Shown: positions 24,691 to 33,934, counted from the stretch's first letter. The stretch: 64,000 bases of DNA from Prevotella sp. (GCA_017470345.1 JAFUEP010000042.1:142128-206127); one strand, 5' to 3'. The notes: a model not told the origin generated them from the letters alone. Made by a program: numbers and translations.

Positions 24691-26994
24691 ATGAAGAAAA
24701 TCTTTACGCTTATCGCACTGGGCACCGTCATGGCTGCTCAGACGGTCTGGGCTCAGGAGACGGTGACCTACGTCACCAACAAGACTGAGTTCACCAATGC
24801 CTTCAATGCCCACCCAGGCACACCAGGCAGTGTCTCGAAGATCATCCTCGCAGGACAGAAGGATGCCGAGGGTAACTATCCCGTGGCCAACCGCGAGGTC
24901 TTCAACATCGGCAACTTCACGCCCTCAGCCCAGTCGAATGCCGACGGAACAATCATCATCTGCTCTGAGCAGAACGAAATGGACAAGCAGCCCATCCTGC
25001 AGTTCGGCCTCAACCTCGACACGCAGGCTGCCGACAGCCACTTCTCGCTCGTCTTCGAGAATGTCCAGATGGAGTATCGCTCGGGCAACCTGGCCACCAG
25101 CGGACAGATCATCTACTGGAACAAGAAGGACTGCCATGCTGACTCCATCATCTTCCGCAACTGCAACATCACCAACATCCCGCGCTCGCTCATCCGCACC
25201 GTGCCCGCGCAGACTGACGGCGTCTACAACTCGGACAACACGCTGAACCGTTTTGTCATGGAGGGCTGCCGCGTCTTCGACAACGACATCACGTCGGGCA
25301 ACAACTGGCCCATTGTCTATCTGGCCACCAAGACGGCTGAGGTCACCTTCCGCAACAACATGTTCTACAACCTGCCCTTCTCAAAGCAGATCCTGACATG
25401 GAACTACTGCGAGCCGACGGGCGAGAACGTCGACGTCAACTTCGAGAACAACCTCGTCGTCGCATCGCGCGGAACATGGCGCGGCTACGACGGCACTGAG
25501 GGCACCGGCACCTTCGACATCATCAGCGTCGGAGCCTTCCTGGGCAACATGGCCTCCTACAACTTCAACAACAACATCGTCCTCACGCCTGAGGTCGGCG
25601 TAGACTACACTGCCTATGGCAACCGCGACCAGAAGGGCACCATCGCCCTCATCGATCTCGGCGAGAACCCCTCGAAGCTGATTGCAGCCACGGGCGGCAT
25701 GGTCTTTGCTGAGAACAACGTCGTCGAGGGCTATGCTGCATGGTCGGCAGGCAACAATAAGGACGAGGAGACTGGCGAGCGCACATGGATCGTAGGTCCT
25801 GGAGGCTCTGAGACCCCAGGTTCTGAGGGTGTCAGCGAAGGCCGCATCGACATGGCTACGGCCGGACTCGCATGGAGCGACTTCTACGACGCCCACGGCT
25901 GCGACTTCCGCCTGCTGAAGAGCCATCCCCTCTATGCCCAGAACATCGGCCCTGCCATGATGTATGTCGACCAGTTCCCCGTCCGCGCAACGGTGACAGT
26001 CAACATCCAGGGCTCGAGCAGCGTCGACTATGAGATCTCGCCCGTCAAGGAGAACTATAACGTCGGCGACGAGGTGACCATCACGCTCAACGACCACAAC
26101 AGCTACTACCGCACGCTGAACAACTTCCTCGGATGGAGCGACGGCAGCACTGAGAACCCGCGCACCATCACGCTGGACGGCCCCGTCGAGCTGACGGCCG
26201 TCTATGAATCGGTGCCCGTATTCAACTACATCGACTTCAGCCGCCTGACCAAGAACGACAACAACATGGTCAGCTACGAGGCCGACATCTTCGCCGACGA
26301 GGCTAACAAGGCCGTCGTCACCGTCATGTTCGCCGACTCCATCGAGGGCAACCCCTACGTGGCTGCTTCGTCCGAGGGCTACAAGTTCCAGGGACGTCCC
26401 GCCAAGTTCGGCGAGGATCCTGAGGAGAAGCGCATCCCCTGCATCACCCGCCGCACCACGGCCCAGCGTCGCGGCTATGGCAAGATGGACTACGTCTGCA
26501 TCAGCTTCTCGACCAAGGACCTCAGCGACGTCAACGTCTCGGCCCTCGTCGGCACTGACAATTTCTGCTACAAGACCCAGCTGCTCGAGTGCTCGCTCGA
26601 CGGCGAGAACTGGACCGCCATCGGCACCATCGAGCTGGAGACCCGCGAGGCCGACTTCGCCGGCACTCCCGGACTGCTTGCCGGATGGGCCGACCTGAAC
26701 GGCATGCTGCCTGCTGAGGCCGAGAACCAGGAGAAGGTCTACGTCCGCGTCATCAGCGACCCCGCCAGCGAAGCCATCACTAACCCCGCTGCTGGTGAGC
26801 TCGACCTGACGACTGTCGACGCCTTCGAGTATGTGGGTAGCATCCTCATCACGTCAGGCGAGTCGCAGGGCATCAACGAGGTGAACCGCACCATCGAGGC
26901 CAACGCCCCCGTCTACAACCTGATGGGTATCCGTGTGAACAACACCCAGAAGGGCCTGCTCATTCAGGGTGGCAAGAAGTTCATCGTGAAGTAA
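24691..26994 (+). CDS. Secreted DUF4957/DUF5123-like beta-helix protein (767 aa)
   Basis: Signal peptide (1-21, ending VWAQ), then a repetitive beta-helix-like region with blocks such as VFENVQMEYRSGN, IIFRNCNITN and VTFRNNMFYNLPFS, the pattern of the DUF4957 and DUF5123 proteins found in Bacteroidota pectin loci. A bacterial-repeat-like segment (NVGDEVTITLN to ELTAVYES, about 450-510) and a jelly-roll-like stretch follow. The last residues (PVYNLMGIRV, KGLLIQGGKKFIVK) are a Prevotella-type C-terminal tail that resembles secretion-sorting signals. Probable role: binding or cleaving pectin at the cell surface; no catalytic residues are identifiable. It precedes the PL1 gene, separated by a terminator, so each may have its own control. 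Confidence 0.8.
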   Translation: MKKIFTLIALGTVMAAQTVWAQETVTYVTNKTEFTNAFNAHPGTPGSVSKIILAGQKDAEGNYPVANREVFNIGNFTPSAQSNADGTIIICSEQNEMDKQPILQFGLNLDTQAADSHFSLVFENVQMEYRSGNLATSGQIIYWNKKDCHADSIIFRNCNITNIPRSLIRTVPAQTDGVYNSDNTLNRFVMEGCRVFDNDITSGNNWPIVYLATKTAEVTFRNNMFYNLPFSKQILTWNYCEPTGENVDVNFENNLVVASRGTWRGYDGTEGTGTFDIISVGAFLGNMASYNFNNNIVLTPEVGVDYTAYGNRDQKGTIALIDLGENPSKLIAATGGMVFAENNVVEGYAAWSAGNNKDEETGERTWIVGPGGSETPGSEGVSEGRIDMATAGLAWSDFYDAHGCDFRLLKSHPLYAQNIGPAMMYVDQFPVRATVTVNIQGSSSVDYEISPVKENYNVGDEVTITLNDHNSYYRTLNNFLGWSDGSTENPRTITLDGPVELTAVYESVPVFNYIDFSRLTKNDNNMVSYEADIFADEANKAVVTVMFADSIEGNPYVAASSEGYKFQGRPAKFGEDPEEKRIPCITRRTTAQRRGYGKMDYVCISFSTKDLSDVNVSALVGTDNFCYKTQLLECSLDGENWTAIGTIELETREADFAGTPGLLAGWADLNGMLPAEAENQEKVYVRVISDPASEAITNPAAGELDLTTVDAFEYVGSILITSGESQGINEVNRTIEANAPVYNLMGIRVNNTQKGLLIQGGKKFIVK

Positions 26995-27023
26995 TCACCA
27001 CAATATAATAAGGATTATCAGGC

Positions 27024-27063
27024 AAAGGTCCCCTGCGGCATTAATGGCCACAGGGGACCTTTT
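27024..27063 (+). terminator. Intrinsic terminator after the DUF4957-like gene
   Basis: A 12-base stem (27024-27035, AAAGGTCCCCTG, with 27051-27062) followed by a short T run. It stands only 36 bases before the next start codon. Confidence 0.85.
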
Positions 27064-27098
27064 CGCTCAAACACCATTCACCCTCATTCAGAGCTCTT

Positions 27099-29342
27099 AT
27101 GAAAATCATCAAGCTACTGACAATCAGCGCCCTGCTCCTCTGCGCGCCCTCCATCGCCAAAGCCGACGAAGCCAAGGAGCTGACCCCGGCCTTCCCTGGA
27201 GCTGAGGGCTACGGACGATACGTCACGGGCGGACGCGGCGGCAAGGTCTATCACGTCACTAACCTCAACGACTCGGGCACGGGCTCGCTCCGCTGGGCAC
27301 TCAGTCAGCCAGGACCGCGCATCGTCGTCTTTGGCATCTCGGGCACCATCCACCTGCGGTCGTCGCTCGGCATCCCGTCGAACACAACCATCGCCGGACA
27401 GTCAGCACCCGGCGACGGCATCTGCGTGGCCGACTATCCCGTCAGCGTCGCTGGCAATAACGTCGTCGTGCGTTACATGCGCTTCCGGCTCGGCAACAAG
27501 TATGTGCTGGAGAACGGGGCCGACGGATGGGACGCCTTCGGAGGCATGGACCAGCAGGACATCATCGTCGACCATTGCTCAGTCTCATGGTCCATCGACG
27601 AATGTTGCTCCTTCCTTGGCAACAAGAACACCACCGTGCAGTGGTGCATCGTCTCGCAGAGTCTCGTCGACGCAGGCCACTCCAAAGGCAGCCACGGCTA
27701 TGGCGGCAACTGGGGCGGCAGCGGCGCCTCGTTCCACCACAACCTCATCGCCCACCACACCTCGCGCACGCCCCGATTCGGGCCTCGCCCCTCGACACAG
27801 ATGGACGAGCGCATGGACTATCGCAACAACGTCATCTACAACTTTGGCGGCAATGGCTGTTACGGTGGCGAGGCGATGAAGGTCAACATCGTGAACAACT
27901 ACTACAAGCCCGGCCCAGGCTCACCTTCTGGCACGAAGGGCAAGCGCATCGCAGGCATCGGCATCCGTACGACGCAATACATCAACACCTACCCTGCCTA
28001 TGCGCCCGCATGGCATATCTGGGGAAAATTCTTCGTCGAGGGCAACGTCAACGCCACCTACGCCGATGTGGCTGAAGACAACTGGGCCAACGGCATGTAC
28101 AACCAGATTGACGCCAGCGGATGCGACGGTACATACACGGCCGTGACCAAGGATACGATCAAGATCGACGAGCCCATCCCCTTCATCCTGACGACGACCC
28201 ACTCGGCCGACGTGGCCTATGAACGGGTTCTCGACTATGCCGGCGCCTCGCGATTCCGCGACAGCCACGACGCACTCATGGTCAGCGACACTCGCGACCG
28301 CGCGGCCACCTATCGCGGCCTTGGCAACAGCCCTGGATTCATCAACTCGCAGGACGACAACCGCCCTGCCGACGCCACTGACGACTGGACGGCATGGCCC
28401 ACGCTCGAGACTCGTGGCAGCATCGTCGACTACGACGGCGACGGGATGGACGACAACTGGGAGGACATGAACGGACTCGACAACACCGACCCCGCGGACG
28501 GCAACATCGTGCGCAAGGACGGCTACACGAACGTGGAATATTACCTGAACTCGCTCGTAAACACGATTACCAGCCGACAGAACGAGGGTGGCGAGCAGAT
28601 GGGCGAGCGCCGCTATGTCGAGGTGGGCGACGACGGCTCCGAACCCGGAAAGCAGACCGTCACGACGGGCACCATCACGTGGCCCTTCGGCAACGACGTG
28701 AACAGCGCCACCATCGACGACGCCCTCAAGCCCTATATCGCGGAGACCCACGTGGAATGGGGCGCCCACGTTTCTTACAACGCGAGCCGCAGCATCGGGG
28801 GCCAGCGATTTGCCGAGGTGAAGCCTTCTGTGAACAATGAGGCGACGGCCAATGCCGACAACGCCGTCTCGTTCTGCCTCAACATGGCCGACGGCTACTT
28901 CTTCCGCCCTACCCACATCTCGTTTCTGGCCTCGCGCATCGGCACTGACGGAGGCATGATCAATGCCGTGTGGAGAAACGAGAATGGGGAATACGAGGTC
29001 GAGAGCGGCATCACACCCGACCGCAACAACACGACACCTGGCTATAGCATGGTCAGCAAGGAGATGAAAGCCGTCGGCTCGGCCAGTGGAAAGAGCCGAC
29101 TGGACATCCACGTCTACAAGCTTAGCAACTCAAAAGTCATCGGTCTATCGGACATCGTCGTCAGCGGCGAGTTGAAGCAACTCGCAGCCGATGCCATCGG
29201 CCACGTCAGCTACGGCAACATCGTCACCAGCTATTACTCACTTGACGGCCGACGGACGGCTTTCCCGCACAAGGGTATCAACGTCGTGACGACAACCATG
29301 CCCAACGGCACAAGGAGCATCCGCAAACTATTCGTCGAATGA
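27099..29342 (+). CDS. Pectate lyase, polysaccharide lyase family 1 type (747 aa)
   Basis: Signal peptide (1-22), then a right-handed beta-helix: FPGAEGYGRYVTGGRGGKVY (32-51), NDSGTGSLRWAL, and the Bacteroidota PL1 block VDHCSVSWSIDE with its calcium-region acidic residues, then FHHNLIAHHTSRTPRFG, where the catalytic Arg is expected. It should cleave polygalacturonan by beta-elimination outside the cell. An accessory region (about 490-690) and a Prevotella-type C-terminal tail (SLDGRRTAFPHKGINV) follow. With the upstream protein and the CE12 esterase it suggests some pectin use, but no SusC/SusD pair or regulator lies nearby. Confidence 0.88.
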   Translation: MKIIKLLTISALLLCAPSIAKADEAKELTPAFPGAEGYGRYVTGGRGGKVYHVTNLNDSGTGSLRWALSQPGPRIVVFGISGTIHLRSSLGIPSNTTIAGQSAPGDGICVADYPVSVAGNNVVVRYMRFRLGNKYVLENGADGWDAFGGMDQQDIIVDHCSVSWSIDECCSFLGNKNTTVQWCIVSQSLVDAGHSKGSHGYGGNWGGSGASFHHNLIAHHTSRTPRFGPRPSTQMDERMDYRNNVIYNFGGNGCYGGEAMKVNIVNNYYKPGPGSPSGTKGKRIAGIGIRTTQYINTYPAYAPAWHIWGKFFVEGNVNATYADVAEDNWANGMYNQIDASGCDGTYTAVTKDTIKIDEPIPFILTTTHSADVAYERVLDYAGASRFRDSHDALMVSDTRDRAATYRGLGNSPGFINSQDDNRPADATDDWTAWPTLETRGSIVDYDGDGMDDNWEDMNGLDNTDPADGNIVRKDGYTNVEYYLNSLVNTITSRQNEGGEQMGERRYVEVGDDGSEPGKQTVTTGTITWPFGNDVNSATIDDALKPYIAETHVEWGAHVSYNASRSIGGQRFAEVKPSVNNEATANADNAVSFCLNMADGYFFRPTHISFLASRIGTDGGMINAVWRNENGEYEVESGITPDRNNTTPGYSMVSKEMKAVGSASGKSRLDIHVYKLSNSKVIGLSDIVVSGELKQLAADAIGHVSYGNIVTSYYSLDGRRTAFPHKGINVVTTTMPNGTRSIRKLFVE

Positions 29343-29402
29343 CCAGGAATGGCTCCTGGAATAATTAGATTTTATTTTACAAACTGCGGTACATACTCAG
29401 AA

Positions 29403-29479
29403 AAGCACCGCTTCTCGCAACGTGAAGCGGTGCTTTTCGACTCAAAAAGCGGCACTTCTCGCATCGAAAAGCACCGCTT
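29403..29479. repeat. 22-base-period repeat array, locus 4 (4 units)
   Basis: Units at 29403 (AAGCACCGCTT), 29425 (AAGCGGTGCTT), 29447 (AAGCGGCACTT) and 29469 (AAGCACCGCTT), exactly 22 bases apart, orientations out-in-in-out. The first two are perfect inverse complements and could pair with an 11-base loop; the last is followed by a T run. Lies between the convergent PL1 and dehydrogenase genes. Confidence 0.9.
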
Positions 29480-29576
29480 CTTTTTTCATCAAACAAGAAT
29501 CGCCTGATAATCAACGATTTAGCAAATTAGCCCCAAATATTCTGAATTTTATTGACAAATCGAGTCTTTCAACCAT

Positions 29577-30530
29577 TCAGCTGACTACGTTGACGGGCTC
29601 GCCCTCGACGAAGGCACGCAGGTTGTCCTCTGCAATCTTAGCCAGGCGGACACGGGCCTCATAAGTGGCCCATGCGATATGAGGCGTCAGATAGGCATGA
29701 GGACACGCCAGAAGCGGACCATCAGCCTGAGCCGGCTCCACGGAGAGCACGTCCGCACAATAAGCCGCCAGGCTGCCGTCGTTCAGCGCATCGGCCACGG
29801 CCTGCTCGTCGACCAGCGGGCCACGTCCGGTGTTGATGAGGATGGCCCCCTGCTTCATCATCTTGAGCGTCTCACTGTTAATGATGTGATGGGTGGACTC
29901 CGTCAGGGGGCAGTGGAGCGAGACGACATCGCAGGCCGCCAGCATCCCCTCGAGTGTCGACTTCAGGATGCCGTCAGGCAGGTCGGCGTGGTGCTTGCTG
30001 GTGACGGCATAGACGTCCATGCCGAACGCGCGGACCATCCGGGCCACCTTCATGCCGATGTGTCCCAACCCGACGATGCCGAGCCGCTTGCCACTCAGTT
30101 CCATCAGCGGCGTGTCCCAGTAGCAGAAATCCGGACTCGAGGTCCAACGCCCCTGACGGTTCTGCCGCGCATAATGATCCACGTGGTTGGTCACATTGAG
30201 CAGATGGGCAAAGACAATCTGTGCCACGCTGTCCGTGGAATAGGCGGGAATGTTAGTCACGATGACACCTCGCTGCCGTGCCGCCTTCACGTCGACGACA
30301 TTGAAGCCCGTGGCCAGCACGCCGATATACTTCAGCTTGGGCAGCTGGCTCATCACTTCGTCGCTGATGACAACCTTATTCGTCAGCAAGGCATCAGCAT
30401 CCTTGCTTCTCTCGACGACCTCTGCCGCAGCAGTGCGCGGATAGACGGTCAGTTCTCCGAGGGCCTCGAAAGGCTTCCATGACAGGTCGCCCGGATTGGC
30501 GGCATGCCCGTCTAATACAACAATTTTCAT
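29577..30530 (-). CDS. D-2-hydroxyacid dehydrogenase, glycerate dehydrogenase-like (317 aa)
   Basis: NAD(P)-dependent reductase of the D-isomer family. It has the Rossmann motif GLGHIG and the catalytic trio: Arg in NTGRGPLVDE, Glu in DVLSVEP, and His in TPHIAW. The VLATGFNVVD and IPAYSTDSVAQ segments are common in glycerate/hydroxypyruvate reductases. The exact keto acid is uncertain. Its start overlaps the rarA stop by four bases, so it is the second gene of a two-gene unit. Confidence 0.87.
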   Translation of the reverse strand: MKIVVLDGHAANPGDLSWKPFEALGELTVYPRTAAAEVVERSKDADALLTNKVVISDEVMSQLPKLKYIGVLATGFNVVDVKAARQRGVIVTNIPAYSTDSVAQIVFAHLLNVTNHVDHYARQNRQGRWTSSPDFCYWDTPLMELSGKRLGIVGLGHIGMKVARMVRAFGMDVYAVTSKHHADLPDGILKSTLEGMLAACDVVSLHCPLTESTHHIINSETLKMMKQGAILINTGRGPLVDEQAVADALNDGSLAAYCADVLSVEPAQADGPLLACPHAYLTPHIAWATYEARVRLAKIAEDNLRAFVEGEPVNVVS

Positions 30531-31804
30531 TCTTCGTAGCGTTTACCCCAGTAGCTCACCATCCGCTGGTAGAGTTTCTCTTCTGAGGGATTGTGCTGAC
30601 CATGCCAGAGCCGCTCGTTAGTGAGGGCGTCAGGCATGTATTGCTGGGTTGTGAAATGTCCTGGATAATCATGAGGATACAGATAGCCGTCGCTATAGCC
30701 GAGCTGCTTCATCAGCTGCGTTGGCGCATTACGCAGATGGAGCGGGACGGGCTGGTTGCCCGTCTGTCGCACCAGCGACAGGGCCGCATCGATGCCCAGA
30801 TAGGCGGAGTTGCTCTTTGGCGACGTGGCCAGATAGACAGCGGCCTCAGCCAGCGCGATGCGCGCCTCCGGCCACCCGATCTTCATCACCGTGTCGAAGG
30901 CAGCGTTGGCCAGGAGCAGGGCGTTCGGATTAGCCAGCCCGATGTCCTCAGAGGCCGAGATGACCAGCCGGCGGGCAATGAACTGCGGGTCCTCGCCGCC
31001 CTCAATCATACGGGCCATCCAATAGAGCGCCGCATCAGGGTCGCTGCCCCGGATCGACTTGATGAAGGCCGAGATGATGTCGTAGTGCATCTCGCCGTCC
31101 TTGTCGTAGGCCAGCGGATTCTGCTGCAGCCGCGTCACCACCATCTCGTCAGTGATTGTGACGGGCTGTCCGTCGGGTTCCGACTCGACGACCAGTTCCA
31201 GTATGTTGAGCAGTTTGCGGGCATCGCCTCCGCTATAACGCAACATGGCATCCGTCTCCTTCAGCTCTATCTGCCTTTCCTTCAGGATGATGTCAGTCGT
31301 GATGGCCCTATGAAGCAGCTGCAGCAGGTCGTCCTTCTCCAGCGGCTTCAGCACGTAGAGCTGACAGCGCGACAGCAGTGGACGAATCACCTCGAACGAG
31401 GGATTCTCCGTCGTCGCGCCGATCAGTGTCACGATGCCACGCTCGACGGCCCCGAGCAGCGAGTCCTGCTGTGACTTCGAGAAGCGGTGGATCTCGTCTA
31501 TAAACAATATTGGTGAAGCCTCGTTGAAGAATCGCCCCTTCTGAGCCTTCTCGATGACGTCGCGCACATCCTTGACGCCGCTCGTGACAGCCGAGAGCGT
31601 GTAGAAGGGCGTCTCCAGCCGATGCGCGATAATCTGGGCCAGCGTTGTCTTGCCGACGCCCGGCGGTCCCCAAAGGATAAATGAAGATATGCGCCCCGAG
31701 TCGATCATACGTCGGAGCACAGCCCCCTCGCCTACCAGATGTCGCTGACCGATATAATCGTCGAGCGTTCGAGGGCGCAGCCGTTCTGCTAATGGTTGTG
31801 ACAT
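30527..31804 (-). CDS. rarA: Replication-associated recombination protein A, AAA+ ATPase (425 aa)
   Basis: Clamp-loader-like AAA+ protein (RarA/MgsA) acting at stalled replication forks. Walker A GPPGVGKTT, Walker B LFIDEIHRFSKSQQD, sensor 1 LIGATTENPSFE and the C-terminal tetramerisation domain with the SNSAYLGIDAAL block are all present; length normal. The -7 box TACCTTTG ends ten bases before the ATG, so the mRNA is probably leaderless or nearly so. Coupled to the hydroxyacid dehydrogenase downstream. Confidence 0.95.
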   Translation of the reverse strand: MSQPLAERLRPRTLDDYIGQRHLVGEGAVLRRMIDSGRISSFILWGPPGVGKTTLAQIIAHRLETPFYTLSAVTSGVKDVRDVIEKAQKGRFFNEASPILFIDEIHRFSKSQQDSLLGAVERGIVTLIGATTENPSFEVIRPLLSRCQLYVLKPLEKDDLLQLLHRAITTDIILKERQIELKETDAMLRYSGGDARKLLNILELVVESEPDGQPVTITDEMVVTRLQQNPLAYDKDGEMHYDIISAFIKSIRGSDPDAALYWMARMIEGGEDPQFIARRLVISASEDIGLANPNALLLANAAFDTVMKIGWPEARIALAEAAVYLATSPKSNSAYLGIDAALSLVRQTGNQPVPLHLRNAPTQLMKQLGYSDGYLYPHDYPGHFTTQQYMPDALTNERLWHGQHNPSEEKLYQRMVSYWGKRYEE

Positions 31805-31814
31805 AATTCAGGGG

Positions 31815-31822
31815 CAAAGGTA
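31815..31822 (-). promoter_or_regulatory. -7 box of the rarA promoter
   Basis: TACCTTTG on the minus strand, ten bases before the rarA ATG. No TTTG at 19-21 bases. Confidence 0.55.
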
Positions 31823-32056
31823 CGAAAAAAGACTGTAACAAACGAGCTATTTCAGAAGATTAACGCAGAACGACCATAAATAAAAGGCAAGGCGGGGGAA
31901 AAAAGGGGAATTGAGGGGTGGAGGGAAAAGGCAGCTCGAACTATGTCCGCATTGCCCTGCAAAGAACATGATGCGGATTGGTGCAAGAGTCAGGTCACCA
32001 AATCGAAACCCATGATCTTTGCGAGTTAGATGATGCCCATGTCGGGCGAAAACATA

Positions 32057-32091
32057 AAGAAGTGCCGCTTGAAAGAAAAGCGGCACTTCTT
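32057..32091 (-). terminator. Terminator hairpin built from two inverted repeat units (locus 5)
   Basis: Units AAGTGCCGCTT (32060-32070) and AAGCGGCACTT (32078-32088) are perfect inverse complements separated by seven bases, and flanking A and T runs extend the stem. This is the only locus with an 18-base instead of a 22-base step. Placed 24 bases after the carboxyltransferase stop, it can act as its terminator, and by symmetry in both directions. Confidence 0.75.
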
Positions 32092-32114
32092 TTGATGACT
32101 GTCGAGATAAAAGC

Positions 32115-33896
32115 CTATTTCTGCTCGCGCTCGATCCATGCGAGGGTGTCGCCCTTGCGGACCTTGGCGCCCTGCTTGGCGCTGACCTCGACGAGCTTGC
32201 CGCCCAGAGCGGCGGGGATGGGACGAATCTCGCCCCACTTCTCGACGAGGTAGCAGAAGGTCTGACCCTCCTCATACTTCTGGCCGATGAAGGGCTCGAT
32301 GCAGGGGGCGCACTCGCCGTCGCCGTTGAACTCGTAGAAGATCTGTCCGGCGGAGGGACACACAAGGGCGTCGGCCTTGGCGTGCTTGAAGGCGGCGAGC
32401 TCCTCGGGCTTCATCTTCGAGCCGCCGATGCGGGCGTCCTTAGCCTTCTGGATGTCGGCGAGCAGCTGCTTCTTGGCCTGTCCGCTGCGGAAGGGGCGGT
32501 ACTGCTCGGGATGCATGGCGAGCTCGAAGAGTTCCTCGTTGTCGCGGCCGTAGTCCCATCCGTTGTCATCCATCTCCTTCTTGAAGCCCTCGAGGGCGTT
32601 GGGAATGAGGGTGTGGGGGTCGGCGTCGGTGAACTGACGGCCCTGCTTCTCGGCCAGCTCGATGAGCTCGGGAGCGATGGTGCCGGGCACCTTGCCGCTC
32701 TTGCCGAGGATCATGCCCCAGATGGCGTCGTCCATCATGACGTAGCGGCCCTTGCCCTGCTCCATCGTGAGGAGGTTCATCAGGGCGATGTTCTTCGTGT
32801 ACTGCGAGAAGGGGGTCACGAGTGGGGGATAGCCGACGCGCGGCCATACGTACTCCACCTCGTTGAAGAGTTTGACGAGCATGTCGTCCATCGTCAGGGG
32901 CGTCTCGCCCTTCTTCTCGCGCAGCTTGTTGATCATGGTCTGGATGGGGCCCAGGTCGGCCATCATCGAGCCCATCATGCCGCCGGGCAGTCCGCTGCCG
33001 AGCAGGAGTGAGGACATGTGCTTGTTGGCGGGATTGATGAAATAGCCGAGCCAGTCGTCGATGAACTCCTGAGTGAGGGTGCGGGCCTGCATGTAGGCGT
33101 TCATGTTGAGGTCGGCGACCTCGAAGCCCTCGTTCTTGAGCATGGACTGGACGGAGATGATGTCGGGATGGACCTTACCCCAGGAGAGGGGCTCGATGGC
33201 GGTGTCGATGATGTCGGCGCCGTTGTTGCAGACCTCGAGGATGGAGGCCATGGAGAGGCCTGGGCCGGAGTGGCCGTGATACTGGATGATGATGTCGGGA
33301 TGCTTGGTCTTGATCGACTTGGTCAGTGCGCCGAGCATGGCGGGCTGTCCGATGCCGGCCATGTCCTTCAGACAGATCTCCTCAGCGCCGGCGGCGATGA
33401 CCTCGTCGGCGATGGCGCTGTAATACTCGACGGTGTGGACGGGGCTGGTGGTGATGCAGAGGGTGGCCTGCGGAATCATGCCGGCGGCCTTGGCCCACTT
33501 GATGGAGGGGATGATATTGCGTGTGTCGTTCAGTCCGCAGAAGATGCGGGGGATGTCGACGCCCTGCGCCTTCTTCACCTTGTACATCAGCTCGCGCACG
33601 TCGTCAGGCACGGGGTACATGCGGAGGGCATTGAGACCGCGGTCGAGCATGTGGGTCTGGATGCCCACCTCGTTGAAGGGCTTGCAGAAGGCGCGCACGG
33701 CGTCGTTGGGGTTCTCGCCGGCCATGAGGTTGACCTGCTCGAAGGCGCCGCCGTTGGTCTCCACGCGTGCGAAACAGCCCATATCGATGATGACGGGTGC
33801 GATGCGCTCTAACTGATCTTTACGGGGTTGGAACTTACCACTTGACTGCCACATGTCGCGGTAGACAAGACTGAACTTGATTTTCTTTTTTCCCAT
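32115..33896 (-). CDS. Pyruvate carboxylase subunit B / oxaloacetate decarboxylase alpha-like carboxyltransferase (593 aa)
   Basis: Carboxyltransferase of the PycB/OadA/transcarboxylase 5S family, which moves CO2 between biotin and pyruvate or oxaloacetate. The TIM barrel begins with SLVYRDMWQSS (metal-site Asp), has the carboxylated lysine in EEICLKDMAG and the metal ligands in YHGHSGPG. A conserved PYC_OADA domain follows. The C-terminal 80 residues fold-match a biotinyl domain, but the EAMKM motif is replaced by LVEKWGEI with a single Lys553, so it is doubtful that it carries biotin; a separate carrier protein may serve. With mutA it fits the succinate-propionate pathway. Promoter box about 38 bases upstream. 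Confidence 0.85.
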   Translation of the reverse strand: MGKKKIKFSLVYRDMWQSSGKFQPRKDQLERIAPVIIDMGCFARVETNGGAFEQVNLMAGENPNDAVRAFCKPFNEVGIQTHMLDRGLNALRMYPVPDDVRELMYKVKKAQGVDIPRIFCGLNDTRNIIPSIKWAKAAGMIPQATLCITTSPVHTVEYYSAIADEVIAAGAEEICLKDMAGIGQPAMLGALTKSIKTKHPDIIIQYHGHSGPGLSMASILEVCNNGADIIDTAIEPLSWGKVHPDIISVQSMLKNEGFEVADLNMNAYMQARTLTQEFIDDWLGYFINPANKHMSSLLLGSGLPGGMMGSMMADLGPIQTMINKLREKKGETPLTMDDMLVKLFNEVEYVWPRVGYPPLVTPFSQYTKNIALMNLLTMEQGKGRYVMMDDAIWGMILGKSGKVPGTIAPELIELAEKQGRQFTDADPHTLIPNALEGFKKEMDDNGWDYGRDNEELFELAMHPEQYRPFRSGQAKKQLLADIQKAKDARIGGSKMKPEELAAFKHAKADALVCPSAGQIFYEFNGDGECAPCIEPFIGQKYEEGQTFCYLVEKWGEIRPIPAALGGKLVEVSAKQGAKVRKGDTLAWIEREQK

Positions 33897-33934
33897 AGCT
33901 TACATTTATTGGTTGTGGTTAATCGATTTGCATG

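Larger units (their letters stand above)
31805..32114. other. 310-base intergenic region: G-rich tract plus repeat
   Basis: Between rarA and the carboxyltransferase. It contains the rarA promoter, a plus-strand G-rich run at 31894-31925 (four G tracts with loops of 6, 6 and 4 bases, a potential quadruplex), about 130 bases with no recognisable feature, and the two-unit repeat hairpin at 32057-32091. A minus-strand open frame crosses it but has no family resemblance and overlaps the next gene. Confidence 0.5.

Noticed and set aside
27921-29111. Long antisense open frame (396 codons) opposite the pectate lyase, and similar ones at 18536-19369 and 33018-33812
   Set aside because: They are shadows of GC-rich coding sequence, are rich in Val, Ala, Asp and His as expected from complementary codons, and lack start signals.
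29384-29394. Extra unit CTGCGGTACAT before locus 4
   Set aside because: It matches 8 of 11 positions but is 19, not 22, bases before the first unit, so phase is lost.
31847-32365. Open frame of 172 codons on the minus strand crossing into the carboxyltransferase gene
   Set aside because: It overlaps a clear gene in another frame, has no family resemblance, and its non-overlapping part is low-complexity and Pro/Phe/Ser-rich.
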